A stretch of 45,002 nt of DNA from an uncultured Alphaproteobacteria bacterium (GCA_944393205.1 CALXZI010000009.1:1-45002), one strand, 5' to 3'; shown: positions 31,144 to 39,970, numbered from the stretch's first letter. Program-made: numbers and translations. The notes: generated by a model not told the origin, from the sequence alone.

Positions 31144-31161
31144 ATCCGCCTGTCCCGACCA
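31144..31161 (+). repeat. 18-bp copy of tRNA-Pro 3' end (attR-like)
   Basis: ATCCGCCTGTCCCGACCA is identical to 25967-25984, including CCA. The sequence before it (31062-31143) includes a palindrome TCGGCCTTTAAGGCCGA and no tRNA 5' part. Confidence 0.85.
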
Positions 31162-31173
31162 TTCTGTTCAAAT

Positions 31174-31241
31174 GCATCGGCTAGTTCTGCCTAAAAGGCT
31201 GAAAAAGCGAGTGCAAAAAGTTAAAACCGATTAACCGATGC
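31174..31241 (-). other. Hairpin downstream of mrp
   Basis: GCATCGG (31174-31180) and CCGATGC (31235-31241) with partial extension inward form a long-loop inverted repeat directly after the mrp stop. It could act in mrp transcript ending, but no U-tract follows. Confidence 0.35.
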
Positions 31242-31245
31242 GGTA

Positions 31246-32235
31246 TTATTTCAATTCGTCAATGATTTTTGCGGCAATTTCTTCATAAGCTTTGGTGTGC
31301 GGGCTGTCGGGCTCGGCCATCACAATCGGCGTACCGTTGTCGGCGTTTTCGCGGATTTTGATATGCAAGGGGATTTCTCCTAAAAACGTTTCACCCAACT
31401 TTTCTGCCGTTTGTCTGGCACCCTCATGGCCGAAAATATCCGCCCGGTGACCGCATTTTTCACAAATGTAATAACTCATATTTTCAACAATTCCCAAAAT
31501 CTTGACGCCGATTTTCTTAAACATGTTGACACCTTTAATGGCGTCAATTAAAGCGATGTCCTGCGGGGTTGAAACAATAACGATACCGTCAAAATCAATA
31601 CGTTGAGAAAGCGTGATTTGAATATCGCCGGTGCCTGGCGGCATATCAATAACCATCACATCAATCTCGCCCCAATTTGTTTCGGTCAAAAGCTGTTCAA
31701 TGGCGCCACAAGCTTTGGCGCCGCGCCAAATCAGCGGCGTGTTGCGGTCAATAAGCGAACCGATAGACATGGCTTTTACGCCGAAATTTTGGAATGGTTC
31801 AAACATTTTGCCGTCATATGAGATTGGCGGCGTATTTTCAAATCCGAGCATTGTCGGCAGTGACGGTCCGTAAATATCAGCGTCAAACAAAGCAACCTTT
31901 TGCCCGAGGTTAGCCAATGCCAAACCTAAATTGACCGCGGTGGTGGATTTGCCGACGCCGCCTTTGCCCGATGCCACACCGATAATTTTTTTCACACCGT
32001 TGATGCGCCATTTTTCAATTTCCGGCGCCATGCCGGCAGGCTGTGAAGTTTGGCTGAACACGATTGAAACTTTTTTAATGCCATCTAAAACGGAAAGTTC
32101 CGCTTTTAACTGTTCGGCGGCAGCCGCTTGTTCGGGAATGTTTTTTAAGGTGACAATCAGCCGACCGTTGAAATTTTTAATACTGTCAATGTGTTCGGGC
32201 GCAAAATATTTTTTAACGATTTCTTCTTCTGTCAT
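31246..32235 (-). CDS. mrp: Mrp/ApbC-type Fe-S cluster carrier ATPase
   Basis: Mrp proteins bind and deliver iron-sulfur clusters in the cytoplasm. The 329 residues have a short N-terminal MIP18-like domain (about 1-75) and a P-loop domain with the deviant Walker A GVASGKGGVGKSTT, FDADIYGPSLPTML, and VIDMPPGTGD. The cluster-binding CxxC is in YYICEKCGH. ATG 32235 has GGAAGG upstream; a TTG two codons before is less likely. It marks the return to core genes after the island and is divergent from hflK. Confidence 0.93.
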   Translation of the reverse strand: MTEEEIVKKYFAPEHIDSIKNFNGRLIVTLKNIPEQAAAAEQLKAELSVLDGIKKVSIVFSQTSQPAGMAPEIEKWRINGVKKIIGVASGKGGVGKSTTAVNLGLALANLGQKVALFDADIYGPSLPTMLGFENTPPISYDGKMFEPFQNFGVKAMSIGSLIDRNTPLIWRGAKACGAIEQLLTETNWGEIDVMVIDMPPGTGDIQITLSQRIDFDGIVIVSTPQDIALIDAIKGVNMFKKIGVKILGIVENMSYYICEKCGHRADIFGHEGARQTAEKLGETFLGEIPLHIKIRENADNGTPIVMAEPDSPHTKAYEEIAAKIIDELK

Positions 32236-32349
32236 GTTCAAAACCTTCCGGTGTGGATATTCTTGTTTGTATAATTGTTTTTCAGATACATTTATATTAT
32301 TTTATCCCAAGATGTAAATGTTTTTATTTAATTTTTTAAGGATAAGATT

Positions 32350-33417
32350 ATGGCACAAAAAAACAACCCGTGGGAAACCGATCTTCCGCCCGAAACGCCG
32401 GATGCCGGCGGCGAGGCCGTGCGCCGAAATATAAAACCCGAGCCGATACGCATTGCAAAACTTTCCGACATTAAAAATGATTTTAAGTTTCCGATAAAAT
32501 TAATCTTGGGAATTTTGCTTCTACTGTGGCTGGTGTCGGGCTTTTACCAGATTCAGCCAAGCGATCAAGGTGTGGTTATGCGTTTCGGAAAATATGTTTA
32601 TACCACGGACGCCGGTCTGCATTATCATCTGCCTTATCCGGTTGAAAAGGTGATTAAAGTCAATGTTACCAAAGAGCGTAGCATCAATTTAGGTGTAACC
32701 GAAACATCTAACGTGCCGGCGCAATACTATAACAATAATCAGTCCAGCGTGGCGCTCAACTCATTTACCGAAAGTCATATGTTAACCGGCGATGAAAACA
32801 TCGTAGACATTAATTTGACGGTTGTCTGGCGCATTAAAGACGCTAAAGATTATCTGTTTAATGTCCGCAGTCCGGATGTGACGGTTCGGGTGGCGGCGCA
32901 ATCTGTTTTGCGTGAGATTGTCGGCCAGTCGGAGATGCAGCCGATTATCACCGGTGATCGCGGTTTGGTTGAAGAACAAACTAAAACCGAATTGCAAAAA
33001 GTTTTGGATGATTTCGGCGCCGGTGTTGTTATTGTCCGTGTCAAGTTGCAAAAAGCCGATCCACCCAAACAGGTGGTTGATGCCTTTAACGAGGTTCAAC
33101 GCGCCAAAGCTGATATGGAAAGGTTTAAAAACGAGGCAGAAGCTTATCGCAATGAGGTGATTCCCAAGGCCAAAGGCGAAGCGGTTAAACGTTTGCAGGA
33201 GGCCGAGGCTTATAAAGAAGCGGTTGTTAATAAAGCCCGCGGTGATGCCGAACGTTTTAGCTCAATTTATAATGCCTATAAACAAGGCAAAACCGTAACT
33301 TCCAAACGTATGTATCTGGAAGCTTTGGAAGATATTCTTTCCAAGTCCGAAACCGTGGTGATAGATCCCTCGGCCAAGGGTGCGAATGTTTTGCCGGTAC
33401 TGCCGGTCACAAAGTAA
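32350..33417 (+). CDS. hflK: HflK, modulator of FtsH protease
   Basis: HflK and HflC form a large periplasm-facing cage around FtsH. The 355 residues have a Pro/Glu-rich cytoplasmic N-terminus (NNPWETDLPPETPDAGG), one transmembrane helix (about 57-77, LILGILLLLWLVSGFYQI) and the SPFH/band-7 domain starting at QPSDQGVVMRFG. A helical arm follows with many Ala, Glu and Lys (RAKADMERFKNEAEAYRNE). The C-terminus ends GANVLPVLPVTK, as is usual. hflC follows after 13 bp with a good Shine-Dalgarno. Confidence 0.95.
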   Translation: MAQKNNPWETDLPPETPDAGGEAVRRNIKPEPIRIAKLSDIKNDFKFPIKLILGILLLLWLVSGFYQIQPSDQGVVMRFGKYVYTTDAGLHYHLPYPVEKVIKVNVTKERSINLGVTETSNVPAQYYNNNQSSVALNSFTESHMLTGDENIVDINLTVVWRIKDAKDYLFNVRSPDVTVRVAAQSVLREIVGQSEMQPIITGDRGLVEEQTKTELQKVLDDFGAGVVIVRVKLQKADPPKQVVDAFNEVQRAKADMERFKNEAEAYRNEVIPKAKGEAVKRLQEAEAYKEAVVNKARGDAERFSSIYNAYKQGKTVTSKRMYLEALEDILSKSETVVIDPSAKGANVLPVLPVTK

Positions 33418-33430
33418 AGGAGAGGCATAA

Positions 33431-34297
33431 ATGAAAAACAATTTTAAATATCCTGTTTTAGCAGCTTGTGTGGTAGCTTTGCTGGTAGTGGTCAATGCCG
33501 TGTACATTGTTGACCAAACCGAGCAGGCGATTGTTTTGCAGTTCGGCGAACCTGTACGCGAGATCAAAGAGCCGGGGCTGAAGATAAAAATTCCATTCAT
33601 TCAAAACGTTGTCTTTTATGATAAGCGTTTGCTGAATTTGGATCCCCCAGGACAAGAAATTGTGTTAAACGACAAGAAACGTCTGGATGTTGACAGTTTT
33701 ACCCGTTACCAGATTATTGATCCGCTGAAGTTCTACCAGACCGTACGTACGGAGATGGTAGCCCGCAGCCGTTTGGAAGAAATTGTCAATTCATCGGTGC
33801 GCAATGTTTTAGGCCGTGTGACTTTGCCGGAGTTGTTATCTGAAAAACGCTCCGAAATTATGGCGGAGATGAGCTCGCTTGTCAAAGACGATGCGGCGCA
33901 AATCGGGGTCAATGTTGCCGAAGTACGGATTCGCCGCGCCGACCTGCCGGTAGAAGTTTTGCAAGCCATTAACGACCGCATGAAAGCCGAGCGTGAACGC
34001 GATGCCCGCGAGGCGCGTGCCGAAGGACGCCAAGCCGCCCAGCAGATTCGTTCCACGGCCGATAAAGAAAGTACGATTATTGTTGCCGAAGCGGAAAAAC
34101 AAGCCCAGATTATTCGCGGACAAGGCGATAAAGAAGCAACCGAAATTTGGAACAAAGCAGCAGGCACCGATCCGCAGTTTTACGCATTTTATCGTTCTTT
34201 GGAAGCTTATCGTAAATCATTAGGCAAAGACAATAATTCGTTTATTCTCTCGCCCGAGTCGGAGTTTTTCAAATATTTTAACGGGACCAAAGGTTAA
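33431..34297 (+). CDS. hflC: HflC, modulator of FtsH protease
   Basis: The 288-residue partner of HflK has an N-terminal transmembrane helix (about 7-25, YPVLAACVVALLVVVNAVYI) and an SPFH domain (VDQTEQAIVLQFGEPVREI). The conserved RADLPVEVLQAINDRMKAER helix and an Ala/Glu/Arg-rich arm follow. The C-terminal FYRSLEAYRKSLG and FFKYFNG blocks are typical of HflC. Its stop overlaps the next start in TAATG, so translation of the protease is coupled. Confidence 0.95.
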   Translation: MKNNFKYPVLAACVVALLVVVNAVYIVDQTEQAIVLQFGEPVREIKEPGLKIKIPFIQNVVFYDKRLLNLDPPGQEIVLNDKKRLDVDSFTRYQIIDPLKFYQTVRTEMVARSRLEEIVNSSVRNVLGRVTLPELLSEKRSEIMAEMSSLVKDDAAQIGVNVAEVRIRRADLPVEVLQAINDRMKAERERDAREARAEGRQAAQQIRSTADKESTIIVAEAEKQAQIIRGQGDKEATEIWNKAAGTDPQFYAFYRSLEAYRKSLGKDNNSFILSPESEFFKYFNGTKG

Positions 34298-35598
34298 TGT
34301 TGGGGTTAATGAAACATTTTGCGGTTGGAATTGTGGTTTTTGGGGTTGCTTTCCCGACAAAGGCGCAGGTTTCGTTTGCTCCGCTGGTGGAACGCTTAAT
34401 ACCGTCGGTCGTTAACATTTCAACCGAATTACAGGAAGAAAAAGATTCGCCTGATGTGATGAATAATTTGCTTTTTTCATCTCCGGACGGAAGGGCTGCT
34501 TTAGGTTCCGGCTTTATCATCAGTGAAGACGGATATATTGCTACCAACAAACACGTCATTGATCAAGCGGATAAAATTTCAGTTATTACCGCGGACGGAA
34601 AGGTCTATGAGGCTGAATTGGTCGGAACGGATGATAAAACAGATATTGCCGTTATAAAAATTGAGATTGATAAAAAATTGCAACCGGTTGAGTTTGGCAA
34701 TTCCGATAAAATTCGCGTCGGGGATTGGATTTTGGCAATCGGCAATCCGTTTGGATTGGGCAGCAGCGTAACGGCGGGGATTATTTCTGCTAAATCGCGA
34801 GATATTGCCGATGGGCCGTATGATGATTATTTGCAAACCGACGCGTCCATCAATCAGGGCAATTCCGGCGGTCCGATGTTTGATACGGAAGGAAAATTAA
34901 TCGGCATCAATACGGTCATTTTTTCGCAGACTGGAAACAGTAGCGGTGTTGGCTTTGCCTTACCGTCCGAACAAGCCGAATGGGTGATTGATCAACTCAA
35001 AAAGAACGGTAGGGTTGAGCGTCGCTGGCTGGGCTTGGAAATCAAGCCGGCGGAAATGGCTGATGGCCGAAAAGGTTTAAGCATCAGTGCTGTTAAAGAT
35101 GCGGCATTGGCTATTGCCAACAAACTGCAGGCAGGCGATGTTATTTTAGCTTATGATGGAGAAAAAGCCGATTCGGCTAAAAATTTTGCTTTATATGTTT
35201 CAAAACTTGCGGCTGGTAAAACGGTAAATCTGGTTATTTGGCGAGGCGGCAGGGAATTTTCCGTTAAAGCAAAAACGGCGTTGATGCCGGCGGAAGTCCC
35301 GCAGCAGGAGACAATTGAGCCGCATTCGTTTCCTGAAGGGGAATACTATGAGGCTTTGGGTTTGACGTTAGACGGTTTGAAAGTTGTTAAGGTTGATGCG
35401 CAAAGCGAAGCGGCCGTCAAAGGTGTGAAGGCCGGAGATGTTATACAAAAGATCAACGGAATGCCAATATATTTAACCGAAGAACTTATACGTCAAATTA
35501 AAGAAGCGGATTTAAGCGGTGAGCCGTTGCGGTTTGATTTTGCCGGTGCGGGCGGCGATGCTTATTTTGTGGAACTTGCTGCCTCGGCAGATCAATAA
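34297..35598 (+). CDS. degP: Do-like periplasmic serine protease (DegP/DegQ type)
   Basis: The 433 residues carry a signal peptide (about 1-23), a trypsin-like domain and two PDZ domains. The catalytic triad is H86 (ATNKHV), D116 (KTDIAV) and S190 (NQGNSGGP). The first PDZ is at about 245-330 (GLEIKPAEMADGRKGLSI) and the second at about 345-425. It degrades or refolds damaged envelope proteins. The third residue of the TNxHV motif is Lys rather than the common Asn. It lies directly after hflC with TAATG overlap, an order typical of Alphaproteobacteria. An alternative start at Met5 (34309) is possible. Confidence 0.93.
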   Translation: MLGLMKHFAVGIVVFGVAFPTKAQVSFAPLVERLIPSVVNISTELQEEKDSPDVMNNLLFSSPDGRAALGSGFIISEDGYIATNKHVIDQADKISVITADGKVYEAELVGTDDKTDIAVIKIEIDKKLQPVEFGNSDKIRVGDWILAIGNPFGLGSSVTAGIISAKSRDIADGPYDDYLQTDASINQGNSGGPMFDTEGKLIGINTVIFSQTGNSSGVGFALPSEQAEWVIDQLKKNGRVERRWLGLEIKPAEMADGRKGLSISAVKDAALAIANKLQAGDVILAYDGEKADSAKNFALYVSKLAAGKTVNLVIWRGGREFSVKAKTALMPAEVPQQETIEPHSFPEGEYYEALGLTLDGLKVVKVDAQSEAAVKGVKAGDVIQKINGMPIYLTEELIRQIKEADLSGEPLRFDFAGAGGDAYFVELAASADQ

Positions 35599-35610
35599 GG
35601 TGTCCGGACG

Positions 35611-36057
35611 ATGAGAATTGATTTTTACCATTTGCAAAAGCAAAATCTTGAAAACGTTCTTCCGCTGTTGTTGGAAAAGGCATATGCCTCCGGCAAAAAA
35701 ATTAAAGTCAAAATCGGCAACGAACTTCGCGTAGAATTTTTAAATTCGTTATTATGGACATATAATGATGAGAGCTTTTTACCTCATGGTAGCAAAAAGG
35801 ACGGTTCTGCCGAGATGCAGCCGATATGGTTGTCTACCGAAGATGATAATCCCAACAGGGCGCAGATGCTTTTTTTAACGGATGGGGCGCAACCTCCGGA
35901 AGATGTGGAATCTTTTGCGCGTGTTTTCAATATATTTGACGGCAATAATACCGAAGCGGTTGAAAGTGCGCGGGCGTTGTGGCGTCATTTTAAGACCCTC
36001 GGCGGCGAGTTGCATTATTGGCAGCAAGATATAACAGGCCGTTGGACAGAAAAATAA
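35611..36057 (+). CDS. holC: DNA polymerase III chi subunit
   Basis: The chi subunit links the clamp loader to single-strand binding protein. The 148 residues match family length. Typical segments are MRIDFYHLQKQNLENVLPLLLEKAY, the WTYNDESFLPHG motif involved in binding, QPIWLSTEDDNPNRA and a C-terminal ARALWRHFKTLGGELHYWQQ. It lies 12 bp after the Do protease gene, likely in the same transcript. Confidence 0.9.
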   Translation: MRIDFYHLQKQNLENVLPLLLEKAYASGKKIKVKIGNELRVEFLNSLLWTYNDESFLPHGSKKDGSAEMQPIWLSTEDDNPNRAQMLFLTDGAQPPEDVESFARVFNIFDGNNTEAVESARALWRHFKTLGGELHYWQQDITGRWTEK

Positions 36058-36159
36058 CTGTGCCGATAAGTTGACAACAGGTAAAAAAGTCTTGCGTAAA
36101 GAAAAATAAAATTATAGCTTAACTTATTATATGACAAAGATAATTTTAGGAGACTTTTT

Positions 36160-37125
36160 ATGGCAGAAAATAAAGACATATCCAGCGCTAAAAGAACTAT
36201 TGAAAAAGAGATAGAAGCTTTAAGGTTTATGGAGGCTTCTTTAGATGAAAATTTGACCAAAGCTTTGGATATGATGCAGGATTGCAAAGGACGTATCGTC
36301 GTGACCGGAATGGGGAAATCCGGCCATGTCGGCCGCAAAATTTCGGCGACTTTGGCTTCAACCGGAACGCCGTCGTTTTTTGTACATCCGAGCGAGGCCA
36401 GCCACGGAGATTTAGGTATGTTATCTAAAGACGATGTGGTCATTGCTATTTCCAACAGCGGCGAAACCAAAGAGCTTTCGGATATTTTACTTTATTGCAA
36501 GCGTTTCAACATTCCGTTGATTGCCATTACCAAAAACCCGAAGAGTTCATTAGGACAAAATAGTGATTTGGTGTTGAAGTTGCCTGATGACGGCGAAGCC
36601 TGCCCGTTAGGTTTGGCGCCGACATCATCAACAACGGCAACCATGGTGATGGGTGATATTTTGGCCGTGGATATGATGGAACGCAAAGGTTTTTCTGAAA
36701 CCGATTACAAACAGCGCCACCCCGGCGGAAAACTGGGAGCCATTTTGCGCAAAGTTTCTGACTTGATGCACAGCGGTGATGAAATGCCCATTGTGGATGA
36801 AGATACATCAATGCAGGATGCTTTACTGATAATGACCTCCAAGATGTTGGGTTGCGTCGGTGTTACCGGTAAAAACGGTGATTTGGTCGGTATCATTACC
36901 GATGGCGATTTGCGTCGCTGGATGTCGCCGGAATTAATGACCAAAAAAGTTTCAACGGTTATGACCAAAAATCCGAAGACCATTCATCCGGATGCTTTGG
37001 CGATTGAAGCTTTAAAAACAATGAACACCACGGGTCGTGGCATCACCAATCTGTTTGTGGTTGATGGCAAAAAACCGATTGGGCTGATACACATTCATGA
37101 CTGCTTGCGCGCGGGGGTTGCTTAA
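36160..37125 (+). CDS. kdsD: Arabinose-5-phosphate isomerase
   Basis: The enzyme converts ribulose-5-phosphate to arabinose-5-phosphate, the first step toward Kdo for LPS. The 321 residues have an N-terminal SIS domain (about 35-175) with GKGRIVVTGMGKSGHVGRK, the HPSEASHGDLGM catalytic region and NSGETKEL, and two CBS domains (about 205-320). ATG 36160 has AGGAG upstream. It is followed at 3 bp by the LptC/LptA gene, placing Kdo supply with LPS export. Confidence 0.94.
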   Translation: MAENKDISSAKRTIEKEIEALRFMEASLDENLTKALDMMQDCKGRIVVTGMGKSGHVGRKISATLASTGTPSFFVHPSEASHGDLGMLSKDDVVIAISNSGETKELSDILLYCKRFNIPLIAITKNPKSSLGQNSDLVLKLPDDGEACPLGLAPTSSTTATMVMGDILAVDMMERKGFSETDYKQRHPGGKLGAILRKVSDLMHSGDEMPIVDEDTSMQDALLIMTSKMLGCVGVTGKNGDLVGIITDGDLRRWMSPELMTKKVSTVMTKNPKTIHPDALAIEALKTMNTTGRGITNLFVVDGKKPIGLIHIHDCLRAGVA

Positions 37126-37127
37126 AT

Positions 37128-38303
37128 TTGGTTGATTACCGCAAAATTGATGCGTTTTTTAACGGTGAAACGGCGTTTGAAAAAAAAGAAGCATCAACAT
37201 TATGTCGTCGGGCGCGGTTGTTGCGTTTGGCAAAGCTTTTGATGCCGTCGTTGGCTGCTGTTTTGATTGCGTTGTTGTTGCTTTTTCCGTCGTTGAAAGA
37301 TAATGATGTTGTTCAAAGTTTGGATGTGACATTACCCAAAAAGGGCGAACTTGAAAAACTGCATATGGAAAAAACGGAATTTTCCATCACTGACAAAAAC
37401 AATAAAATCAGCACTTTTTTTGCCGATTTGGTTGATGAAACCAAAGCCGGCTCAAAACTGTTAAAGATCATCAATCCGGCAGGGGTTTTATCGGTTGGTG
37501 AAAACAAATTCATCAATATAGATTCTGATATCGGCTACTATAACCAAGCCGCACAAATCATAGAATTAAAACAAAATGTGGTGGCGGTTTATGATGAGGG
37601 CACAACGGCAGAGACCGAATATGCCCGATATGATTTTAAAGCCAACTATGGCAACGGCAATCAACAAGTTTACGCCTATGGCGCATGGGGTAAACTTTGG
37701 GCGGAAGGTTTTAAGTATTATCAAGAAAAAGAACTGATTGTTTTGACCGGTAAATCAAAAGTCAAAAATGAAGATAACACGCTTTGGGCGGACAAAGAAA
37801 TCCGCTATTATCGGACGGAAAACCGCTTGGAAGCGGAACAAAACGTCAAGGCGGTTAATCTTGAGAATACGATGTATGCTGATTTGATGAAAACTTTTTT
37901 TGTTGCCGGATCGCAAAAGGAAATTGAAAAAATAGAAGCCTACGGCAATGTTCGCATCATAGACGATGCTAATACAATATATGCCGATAAAATGATTGCT
38001 TTGATGCGGGCGGATAAGAAAAATACCATTGAAAAAATTGAAGCGTTTGATAACGTAAAGGTTGTTACCTCCGATGGTACAGCCAATGGTAATTACGGCC
38101 TATATTTTCCCGAAAAAAACGAGGTTGAACTGCGGCATAATGTCATCATCATACAAGACGGCAATGTTATTAAAGGTGATAAAGCCGTAACCAATTTAAC
38201 CACATCGGTAAGTAAGGTTTTGGCAGATAAAACAAATAAGAAACGCGTCTCGGGCGTGATTACCGGCGCAACGGTCAAAGGTGAAAAACATGATGAAAAA
38301 TAA
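37128..38303 (+). CDS. lptC: LptC-LptA fusion, LPS transport bridge
   Basis: The 391 residues start at TTG 37128, three bases after kdsD. An N-terminal transmembrane helix (about 35-55, LLMPSLAAVLIALLLLFPSL) and an LptC-type periplasmic part (about 65-200) are followed by further OstA/LptA-like beta-jellyroll units. Their repeats read LEAEQNVKAVNLENTMYADL, IEAYGNVRIIDDANTIYADK and IEAFDNVKVVTSDGTANGNY. Normal LptC is about 190-220 residues and LptA about 170-200 with its own signal peptide. Here one anchored protein appears to carry both, and lptB follows at once. It would form a continuous groove for LPS across the periplasm. The fusion is my reading of length, repeats and gene order. Confidence 0.82.
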   Translation: MVDYRKIDAFFNGETAFEKKEASTLCRRARLLRLAKLLMPSLAAVLIALLLLFPSLKDNDVVQSLDVTLPKKGELEKLHMEKTEFSITDKNNKISTFFADLVDETKAGSKLLKIINPAGVLSVGENKFINIDSDIGYYNQAAQIIELKQNVVAVYDEGTTAETEYARYDFKANYGNGNQQVYAYGAWGKLWAEGFKYYQEKELIVLTGKSKVKNEDNTLWADKEIRYYRTENRLEAEQNVKAVNLENTMYADLMKTFFVAGSQKEIEKIEAYGNVRIIDDANTIYADKMIALMRADKKNTIEKIEAFDNVKVVTSDGTANGNYGLYFPEKNEVELRHNVIIIQDGNVIKGDKAVTNLTTSVSKVLADKTNKKRVSGVITGATVKGEKHDEK

Positions 38304-39030
38304 TTCAGAATCAATTTTAGAAATTTTTAACATCGGCAAAAAGTATAAAAATCGCGCGGTGTTAAAAAATGTTTCTCTACACGTTCGTCGTGGCGAGGCT
38401 GTCGGTTTGCTTGGTCCCAACGGTGCCGGCAAAACCACCTGTTTTTATTGTGTGATCGGTTTGATTACGCCGGACTATGGTGATGTGCATATTAACGGCG
38501 AAGACATTACCAATATGCCGATGTACCGCCGCGCTCGTATGGGGATCGGTTATTTGCCGCAGGAAGCTTCCATTTTCAGAAGTTTAAGCGTTGAAGATAA
38601 CATTAAAGCGATTTTGGAAATTGTGGAAGAAGATGAAAGCAAGCGTGAAAACACGTTGGAAGAATTGTTAAACGAGTTTTCTATTGCCCATTTAAGAAAA
38701 TCTCCGGCGATTGCCTTGTCCGGCGGCGAGCGTCGCCGTTTGGAAATTGCCCGTGCGCTGGCCAGCAATCCGGATTTTATTTTGCTTGACGAACCGTTGG
38801 CCGGTATTGACCCGATTGCGGTGGGCGAGATTCGTTCTTTGGTGTCGCAGCTTAAAAATCGCGGTTTAGGCGTGTTGATTACCGACCACAATGTCCGTGA
38901 AACGTTGGATATTATTGACCGTGCTTATATTTTGCATGGCGGATCGGTTTTAATGGAAGGAACACCTAAAGAAATTGTTGCCAGCAAAGAAGTCCGCAAA
39001 GTCTATTTAGGCGATAATTTTTCCATGTAA
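38290..39030 (+). CDS. lptB: LPS export ABC transporter ATPase
   Basis: LptB powers LptFG. The 246 residues carry Walker A GPNGAGKTT, the Q-loop YLPQEASIF, the ABC signature LSGGERRRLEIARAL, Walker B FILLDEPLAGID and the His switch ITDHNVRETL. ATG 38290 has AAAGG 8 bp upstream; GTG 38281 and ATG 38293 are alternatives. It overlaps the end of the lptC/lptA gene by 14 bp. The usual downstream rpoN is missing; a convergent pilin-like gene follows after 17 bp. Confidence 0.95.
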   Translation: MMKNNSESILEIFNIGKKYKNRAVLKNVSLHVRRGEAVGLLGPNGAGKTTCFYCVIGLITPDYGDVHINGEDITNMPMYRRARMGIGYLPQEASIFRSLSVEDNIKAILEIVEEDESKRENTLEELLNEFSIAHLRKSPAIALSGGERRRLEIARALASNPDFILLDEPLAGIDPIAVGEIRSLVSQLKNRGLGVLITDHNVRETLDIIDRAYILHGGSVLMEGTPKEIVASKEVRKVYLGDNFSM

Positions 39031-39047
39031 AATATGGAAAAGGAATT

Positions 39048-39836
39048 TTACTGCCACAAAATGTACAGTGTACATTGCTCTTCATCACAAATGTTACACA
39101 AGTTATCCAGATCATTTAAACTCAAATTGCGCAGACATTTATTACCGTTGCCGCAATAATTATCACCGTATAAATGTCCGTGCATGGTAAGGTCTTCTGA
39201 ATCTGTATAATGTTTGTATGTTTCCACCAACCATAAGTTTTGAGCGTTTTCTTTAGCGACATTAGTGATGTTGCGGCAAGTTTCAAGACCATCCGGAGAT
39301 GGATAAAAAGTATAACGGATGCCGCCAAAGTCATTTTGAAAGCTTCCGTTTTGTGCATTGTTATAATAGATGGTTATACTATTGTTGAAAATATCACGCA
39401 TATCGGTATTGCTGATATAACGGATACCGTCGGGAATCAATCCCAGCTTTTTAAAAATAAGGTTGTAAGATGTTGTTGTCCCTTTATTGTGTGGTAAATG
39501 GTCTTTGTATTGTAAACCATAATTAATTAAAATATTTGCAGCTTCAGCTTGTTTGTTGAGCTTGTATTTCATCATGGCTTTGGAATAACCGGAAATGGCT
39601 CCAACACTCAAAACCCCGATAATTGCTAAAACCCCCAACATCTCCACCATACTTCTACCGGAAGAAATTGCGTATAACGGCACATCTAAAGCCCTTTTAC
39701 GCGAAGTCGGAAAATTCACGTACGCCTTTTGTACGCTGGAATTTTTCTCCCCGCTAGAAAGCACTTTATCTGCACCATTCTCCGCAATTTCAGAATGTGC
39801 ATGAGAGAAAAAGCTAAAAAAATCAAACAAATTCAT
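39048..39836 (-). CDS. Pilin-like protein with extended leader
   Basis: This paralogue of the genes at 19594 and 44307 has 262 residues. It starts MNLFDFFSFFSHAHSE, but about 39 extra residues (SSGEKNSSVQKAYVNFPTS and onward, Arg/Lys-rich) come before the cleavage site G-RSMVE and the hydrophobic helix. Prepilin leaders are usually under 30 residues; here the leader would be about 65. The globular part has TCRNITNVAKENAQNLW and the C-terminal Cys cluster GDNYC, KCLRNL, LCNICD and QCTLYI. AGGAG (39848-39844) is 7 bp before ATG 39836. It probably encodes a minor pilin or pseudopilin. The promoter repeat is at 39881-39933. Confidence 0.82.
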   Translation of the reverse strand: MNLFDFFSFFSHAHSEIAENGADKVLSSGEKNSSVQKAYVNFPTSRKRALDVPLYAISSGRSMVEMLGVLAIIGVLSVGAISGYSKAMMKYKLNKQAEAANILINYGLQYKDHLPHNKGTTTSYNLIFKKLGLIPDGIRYISNTDMRDIFNNSITIYYNNAQNGSFQNDFGGIRYTFYPSPDGLETCRNITNVAKENAQNLWLVETYKHYTDSEDLTMHGHLYGDNYCGNGNKCLRNLSLNDLDNLCNICDEEQCTLYILWQ

Positions 39837-39880
39837 CAAAAGAACTCCTAAAAACTGCAAAATAAACGTATTTGCTCGTC

Positions 39881-39933
39881 ATTCTAAACCGTTTTTTTTT
39901 TTGCAATTTTAAAGAGTCTCGTGGGGATAAGTT
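39881..39933 (-). promoter_or_regulatory. Pilin-type promoter repeat, copy 3
   Basis: On the minus strand: conserved block to 39933, TTGCAA (39906-39901), an A11 tract (39902-39892), a 14-bp spacer and TAGAAT (39886-39881). This is one A shorter than the copies at 19 and 20309. AAAACTGCAAAA at 39851-39862, next to the Shine-Dalgarno, can pair with the TTGCAATTTT region through a G-U pair, as in copy 2. Confidence 0.6.
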
Positions 39934-39970
39934 TCTACTTATTATTTACTGTTATACCGCCGAAGGTGCT

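Larger units (their letters stand above)
25967..31161. mobile_element. Genomic island at the tRNA-Pro 3' end, bounded by 18-bp repeats
   Basis: The 3' end of tRNA-Pro (25967-25984) is repeated exactly, 18 of 18 bases, at 31144-31161, just before mrp and the core gene order. Such duplications are the usual trace of integration at a tRNA end. Between them lie a transposase, an MBL/membrane gene pair and a restriction-modification system. All are visibly AT-richer than the flanking genes. No tyrosine integrase is present, so the element is decayed, was mobilised in trans, or lost it. A 10-base match to the same tRNA end at 28775-28784 may mark an internal junction. Confidence 0.7.

Noticed and set aside
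25654..31161. A tRNA interrupted by a very large intron (5' half at 25654, 3' end at 31144).
   Set aside because: The 3' copy has only 18 bases, without the anticodon or complete T arm, and an intact tRNA lies between, so duplication and integration explain it better.
30960..31184. A 74-residue frame on the plus strand.
   Set aside because: It runs through a terminator and tRNA-derived fragments; frames of this kind arise from tRNA remnants.
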